Source: Dokdonella fugitiva (GTDB lineage Bacteria > Pseudomonadota > Gammaproteobacteria > Xanthomonadales > Rhodanobacteraceae). Taken from it: a stretch of DNA of 64,000 nt. A program made the position numbers and the translations under genes. Positions 59,941 through 64,000 of the stretch are shown one piece after another; the stretch's first letter is position 1, and the number at the start of each line of letters is the position of its first letter. The stretch covers positions 520,252 through 584,251 of the forward strand of contig NZ_SLWQ01000001.1 in NCBI RefSeq assembly GCF_004342425.1, given 5' to 3'. A model generated the notes under the pieces. It worked only from the letters and a program-made list of their open reading frames with translations, made no database searches and was not told the origin of the DNA.

Positions 59941-61772
59941 ACCAATCGCCGCTACGCCGCGCGCGTACCGCCACCTGGCTCGTGCTCGCCGCCTCGTTGC
60001 TGCTCGCCGGCTGCGGCCTGAACCGGCCGCTCGCCCGCCGCGCCGACGCGATCGTCGCGGCGACGCGGCCGCAGGCCGTCGACTGCACGCGCGAGGACCA
60101 CTGCGCGATCGACTCGCCGTACCACGGGCTTGCCGCACGCGCGCGCGCCGACAGTCGCGAGGGTGCGCCGGTGCACTACGTCGACGTGCTCGAACGCGGC
60201 GAGGATTCACTGCTGCTGCGCGTGCACCTGATCCGCGCCGCCCGGCGCAGCATCGACATCCAGACGTTCATCTGGGCCGACGACGACGCCGGCTGGCTCG
60301 TCCTCGACGAACTCGCCGCCGCGGCGCGGCGCGGCGTGCGCGTGCGCGTGCTCGCCGACCAGCTGTTCTCGCTCGACGACGTCGAATGGCTCGCGCGCAT
60401 CGCCCGCATGCATGCCAACTTCGAGTTCCGCCTGTACAACCCGACCTTCGCCGAAGCGGTCACGCAACCGCTCGAATTCGCCGCCGGCCTGCTCTGCTGC
60501 TTCTCGCGCTTCAACCAGCGCATGCACAACAAGCTGCTGCTCGTCGACGGCGAGATCGGCATCGCCGGCGGGCGCAACTACGAGAACCGCTATTTCGACT
60601 GGGACCAGGAGTTCGACTACCGCGACCGCGACATGCTCGTGCTCGGCCCCGCCGCAGGCGCGGAGATGCAGGCGTCGTTCGACCGCTTCTGGGCGCATCC
60701 TCGCGCGGTGCCGCTGACGCGCCTCAACGACGTCAATCGCCGCCTCGTCGCCGATGGCGACGCGCGCACGCCGCTGCAACCGCGCAGCAGCGTCGATCGC
60801 GACCGCATCGACTCGTTGCGCGCCCGCGCGAGCGACGCTGGCTACGTGCGCGCGCAGTTCGCCAGCCGTGCACTGCGCACCGGGCGCGTCGACTACTTCT
60901 CCGACGCGCCGGACAAGGCGGCGCGCCCCGACGACCCCGCCTTGCTCGAACTCACCACGCACATCAGCGGCCTGCTCCGCGGGGCGCAACATCGGATCGT
61001 GTTCGAGACGCCGTACCTCGTGCTGAGCCGGCGCGCGCGCGAGGTGTTCCAGGACCTGCACCGGCGCACGCCGCCGGTCGAGGTGCTCGTCTCGACCAAT
61101 TCCCTCGCCGCGACCGACGCGTTCTACGTCTACGCGTTGTCGTACAAGTACAAGAAGCGTTACCTCAAGCGCTACGGCTTCGAGATCCACGAGTTCAAGC
61201 CGTTTCCCGAGGACGCAGCCGCGTTCGTCGCCGGCTACGACCGGCTCGTCGGCGGCGGCAATGCCGGGCGCTACGCCCGTTACGGGCGGGCGCCGCTGCT
61301 GCGCGGCGGCGTGCGCCTCGGCCTGCATGCGAAATCGCTCGTCATCGACGATCGCATCAGCCTGATCGGCTCGCACAATTTCGATCCGCGCTCGGACGAC
61401 TACAACACCGAATCGGGCTTCATCATTTACGACGCTGCGGTCGCCGCGCGCGTGAGCGCCGCGATCGAGCGCGACGCGGCGCCGGGCAACGCCTGGACGA
61501 TCGCCAAGCGGCGCCGCGGCGGACTGCTCGGCCGCCTCAACAACGCGATCGCCGACGTTTCGACGTCGCTGCCGCTGTTCGACCTGTGGCCGTTCCGCTA
61601 TGCGACCAGCTTCGAACTCGCGCCCGGCTGCGCGCCGTCGCGACCGGGCACGCCCGGCTTCTACGACTGCCATGTCGACGTCGGCGACTTCCCCGAGGTC
61701 GACCTGCCGCTGAAGACGATCTACACGCGCATCGTCACGGCCTTCGGGGCGGGGCTCGTCGGCATCCTCTGA
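59937..61772 (+). CDS. Phospholipase D-family lipoprotein (cardiolipin synthase-like)
   Basis: 611 residues. A lipoprotein signal with LLAGC near residue 26 begins the protein. Two HKD motifs are present: HNKLLLVDGEIGIAGGRN and HAKSLVIDDRISLIGSHNFDPRS. The spacing matches cardiolipin-synthase/PLD enzymes, but the protein is longer than ClsA and is lipid-anchored rather than carrying N-terminal helices. It could exchange phosphatidyl groups or cleave phospholipids in the periplasm. The ATGA overlap with the YceI gene implies coordinated expression. Confidence 0.88.
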   Translation: MNQSPLRRARTATWLVLAASLLLAGCGLNRPLARRADAIVAATRPQAVDCTREDHCAIDSPYHGLAARARADSREGAPVHYVDVLERGEDSLLLRVHLIRAARRSIDIQTFIWADDDAGWLVLDELAAAARRGVRVRVLADQLFSLDDVEWLARIARMHANFEFRLYNPTFAEAVTQPLEFAAGLLCCFSRFNQRMHNKLLLVDGEIGIAGGRNYENRYFDWDQEFDYRDRDMLVLGPAAGAEMQASFDRFWAHPRAVPLTRLNDVNRRLVADGDARTPLQPRSSVDRDRIDSLRARASDAGYVRAQFASRALRTGRVDYFSDAPDKAARPDDPALLELTTHISGLLRGAQHRIVFETPYLVLSRRAREVFQDLHRRTPPVEVLVSTNSLAATDAFYVYALSYKYKKRYLKRYGFEIHEFKPFPEDAAAFVAGYDRLVGGGNAGRYARYGRAPLLRGGVRLGLHAKSLVIDDRISLIGSHNFDPRSDDYNTESGFIIYDAAVAARVSAAIERDAAPGNAWTIAKRRRGGLLGRLNNAIADVSTSLPLFDLWPFRYATSFELAPGCAPSRPGTPGFYDCHVDVGDFPEVDLPLKTIYTRIVTAFGAGLVGIL

Positions 61773-61877
61773 CCGCCACGACGGGCTTGCAGGGTGCGCG
61801 AACCCGCAACGCCGGCGATTGACGCCCCCGGCCGGGCTGGCTAGTCTTCCCGTCCGCTTTTCCGTTGGAGCTGATCC

Positions 61878-62456
61878 ATGTCGCTCGCCATCACCATCGA
61901 GCTCGGCGATGCCGACCTCCAGCACTTCATCGACGCCATGCAGCGCTCGCAGCAGGAGGCGAAAAACCTGTCCGCGCAGCAGGTCACCGACGCCGCCGCG
62001 CGCCTGCTCGCGGACGGCCATGCGAACAAGCTGCCGCAGTTCATCGCCGAGCGCCTGCAGAAGCTCGACAGCATGATCGCGATGGTGCACGACGAAGGCT
62101 TCGCGATGCCGGACGAAGACCGCCAGCGCGTGCTCGCCTGCCTCACCTACTTCGCGAACCCGCAGGACATCATCCCGGACAGCGTGCCGGTGCTCGGCTT
62201 CCTCGACGACGCGATCATGATCGAGCTGTGCGTGAAGGAACTGCAGCACGAGATCGAGGCGTACGAGGATTTCGTCGCCTACCGCAAGCAGGAAGCCGCG
62301 GCGCACGGCGTGGACCCGGCCTCGCTGAAGACGCAGCGCGTCGAGTGGGCCGAGGCGCGTCGCCTCGAACTGATCGACCGCATGCGCAAGCGTCGTGGCC
62401 AGAGCTACCAGAGCTCGGGCGGCTGGAGGCCGGTGCTGTTCTCGTTCCGCGGCTGA
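61878..62456 (+). CDS. DUF1232 (YkvA-like) domain protein
   Basis: 192 residues. The DUF1232 region is LACLTYFANPQDIIPDSVPVLGFLDDAIMIELCVKEL (about 87-123). Despite the hydrophobic stretch there is no clear membrane helix in this member. N-terminus SLAITIELGDADLQHFIDAM and a basic C-terminus (RMRKRRGQ) flank it. The family role is unknown. A GGAG-like site lies close before the ATG at 61878, and a strong hairpin lies just after the stop. Confidence 0.85.
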   Translation: MSLAITIELGDADLQHFIDAMQRSQQEAKNLSAQQVTDAAARLLADGHANKLPQFIAERLQKLDSMIAMVHDEGFAMPDEDRQRVLACLTYFANPQDIIPDSVPVLGFLDDAIMIELCVKELQHEIEAYEDFVAYRKQEAAAHGVDPASLKTQRVEWAEARRLELIDRMRKRRGQSYQSSGGWRPVLFSFRG

Positions 62457-62476
62457 GGCGCTCCGCCGCAGCATTC

Positions 62477-62503
62477 CGAAGGGCCGCCTCGCGCGGCCCT
62501 TCG
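62477..62503. terminator. hairpin terminator between DUF1232 and RDD genes
   Basis: gaagggccgc (62478-62487) pairs with gcggcccttc (62493-62502) around a 5-base loop, extended by one C-G pair. It lies between convergent genes and may serve both strands, although T-runs are weak. Confidence 0.7.
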
Positions 62504-62582
62504 CATTCCGGGGAATGGCTGCTCGCTGCCTGCAGCCGCCATCGCCGCAGTGGAACCGCTCCGGCTCCGGTGGCCGCGACGC

Positions 62583-63746
62583 TCAGCCCTGCAGCGAAGC
62601 GAGCAGGCTCGGGAACATCGCCATCGCGAACACGATCGCCGCGATCGGCAGGCCGAGCAGCAGGATGTTGATGAGCCATCCGTACCACGGCATCGGCGGC
62701 CGCGCCGCCGGCATCGGCCGGCCCGGCTGCACGTCGCGGAACACGACGAGGGTCGCGGCCATGAGGTCGTGCAAGGCCTGCTTGCGCTCGGTGAATCCGG
62801 CCATGAGGAAGCCGACGTAGAAGATCGCGCCGGAAACGATCTTGCCGAAATAACGCCCCGTCGCGCGACCGAAGCCGATGCGCTGGCCGAGTTCGTCGAC
62901 GACCTTGAGGTCGAACGCGAGCTTGCCCGGCGTCGCCTGCATCGCGCTGCATTCGAACAGCGCGAAATACAGCCACTGGCCGAGGAACGCGAGCGCGGTG
63001 AACAGCAGTATCGAGCCGATCAGCGCCGGCAATGCCGCCGTCGGATCGCGCGCGCCGGTGAGGCTGCCGACCGCACCGAGCCCGATCACGACCTGCAACG
63101 CGCCCATCACGAGGCCGATCAGCAGGCCGTCGACGAGCGCGGCCGCGACCCGGCGCCAGAAACCCGCATGGATCGTTTCGCCCGCGGGCAAGCGCTGTGG
63201 CGCGTCCGCGGTCGGTGTCGCGACCGCAGCGAGGTTGTGGCCGTGGTCGGCCTTCGAGGTCGGCCGGTGCGCGCGCGTGGTGTCGCGCGAGGTGAACGCA
63301 TTCGCCTCGAATTCGGCCGCCGGCGGATCGGCCGGTGCAGCGGGGGCCGGCGTCGCAAGTTCCGCGTAGGGTCGCCATGCCGACGAACCGACCTCGGCGA
63401 CCGACAGGCGCGCCGGCCACAGGCCGCGCTCGATGCGGTCGTCGACGAATACGCGCGGCATCGGCCCGCGCGGCGTGTTGGCGAGCACGACGAACAGGTT
63501 CGGGCGGCCATCCGGCGCGCAGACTTCGGCTTCGGCGCCCAGCGCGGCGATCCCCGCCTGCAAGGTCTGCAACTTGCCCAGGTCGTCGCCCTGCTTGATC
63601 GCGAGCGGCGCACGCGCGACCAGCTGCGTGCGCAACTTGTCGAGGTCCATGCGGAAATACGCCGCGAGCGCGGGCCAGACGGCTTCTTCGGCATGGCCCG
63701 GCAGGACGTCGCCGGTGAGGACCAGCGCATAGGTGCTGTCTTCCAT
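62583..63746 (-). CDS. RDD family membrane protein with N-terminal soluble domain
   Basis: 387 residues from an ATG at 63746 (MEDSTYALVLTGDVLPGHAEEAVWPAL). The N-terminal 100 residues have a GDVLPGHAEEAVWPALAAYF segment similar to regulatory domains in xanthomonad RDD proteins. A low-complexity linker (about 130-200) leads to the RDD membrane region, with FWRRVAAALVDGLLIGLV and five or so helices, including the conserved TPGKLAFDLKVVDELG. RDD proteins are small transporters or osmolyte-related. No partner gene is evident. Confidence 0.87.
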   Translation of the reverse strand: MEDSTYALVLTGDVLPGHAEEAVWPALAAYFRMDLDKLRTQLVARAPLAIKQGDDLGKLQTLQAGIAALGAEAEVCAPDGRPNLFVVLANTPRGPMPRVFVDDRIERGLWPARLSVAEVGSSAWRPYAELATPAPAAPADPPAAEFEANAFTSRDTTRAHRPTSKADHGHNLAAVATPTADAPQRLPAGETIHAGFWRRVAAALVDGLLIGLVMGALQVVIGLGAVGSLTGARDPTAALPALIGSILLFTALAFLGQWLYFALFECSAMQATPGKLAFDLKVVDELGQRIGFGRATGRYFGKIVSGAIFYVGFLMAGFTERKQALHDLMAATLVVFRDVQPGRPMPAARPPMPWYGWLINILLLGLPIAAIVFAMAMFPSLLASLQG

Positions 63747-63807
63747 CGAATCCCTCGCTTGCTGCACGAGCGCTCATCGTCCACGGACGACCGCGCCGGG
63801 CCCCAGT

Positions 63808-64000
63808 CTAAGGCCGTTCGAGGATCGCCGTGACACCCATGCCGCCGGCGGTGCAGATCGAGATGAGGCCTCGGCCGCGCCCCTTCTGCTCGAGCAGCTT
63901 GGCGAGCGTGGCGACGATGCGTGCGCCGGTCGCGGCGAACGGATGGCCGGCGGCGAGGCTCGAACCATTCACGTTCAGCTTGGCCGGATCGATCGAACCC
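63808..64000 (-). CDS. 3' end of a thiolase (acetyl-CoA C-acyltransferase) gene, partial
   Basis: The C-terminal 63 residues of a thiolase lie at the window edge, stop TAG at 63808-63810. They read GSIDPAKLNVNGSSLAAGHP, then FAATGARIVATLAKLLEQKG, and end CTAGGMGVTAILERP. The catalytic His (GHP) and Cys (ICTAGG) are both present. The pattern fits FadA/FadI-type enzymes of fatty acid oxidation. The N-terminus is outside the window. Confidence 0.92.
   Translation of the reverse strand, partial: GSIDPAKLNVNGSSLAAGHPFAATGARIVATLAKLLEQKGRGRGLISICTAGGMGVTAILERP

Overview
The window is GC-rich chromosomal DNA from a gammaproteobacterium of the order Lysobacterales (Xanthomonadales). Four things support this: the rRNA operon order 16S-tRNA-Ala-tRNA-Ile-23S-5S; the block dapF-DUF484-xerC-hslV-hslU; HslV with a short propeptide ending FHA before TTIVS; and tyrS divergent from an M23 peptidase plus anmK. 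Secreted proteins ending in a DxxFxDGFE-like motif recall Dokdonella/Rhodanobacteraceae, but the genus is inference. I see no prophage, insertion sequence or CRISPR array; this is mostly core genome with a few accessory patches.

Layout. 1-2.5 kb: LemA and DUF2207 membrane proteins. 2.5-8.4 kb (minus): lptM-dapF-DUF484-xerC-hslV-hslU-hypothetical-DUF971, largely with ATGA overlaps. 8.5-12.4 kb: a membrane protein, a GNAT acetyltransferase, a RimK-like ATP-grasp ligase, a frameshifted remnant of a membrane glycosyltransferase and a small membrane protein. 12.6-16.5 kb: a CPA2 antiporter followed by a DprE1/DprE2-like oxidoreductase pair. 16.6-20 kb: a 1135-residue membrane-anchored ankyrin protein. 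20-25.5 kb: YcgL, then a complete rRNA operon on the minus strand. Upstream of it, 25.7-26.2 kb carries five tandem copies of a 126-129 bp unit, each with a near-consensus sigma-70 promoter.

26.3-33 kb: tyrS, M23 endopeptidase, anmK, an AmpG-like permease (a probable peptidoglycan remodelling and recycling group), xth and pyrE. 33-42.7 kb: a DUF4124 protein, a zinc-ribbon protein, coaBC-dut-algC (minus), radC, an HD-like protein, argS and a SPOR protein. 42.7-49.7 kb: an accessory cluster of four secreted beta-propeller proteins, two GSDH-type and two PQQ-propeller-type. All four carry a shared C-terminal motif, and two also carry InlB-like repeats. This is the best candidate for an undescribed system.

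49.7-64 kb: a 3-hydroxyisobutyrate dehydrogenase-like protein, speA and speE (polyamine synthesis), a hypothetical protein, an AEC transporter, a secreted gamma-glutamyltransferase, an orphan ParA, an EF-hand protein, SixA, YceI, a phospholipase-D-like lipoprotein, a DUF1232 protein, an RDD membrane protein and the 3' end of a thiolase gene cut by the window edge.
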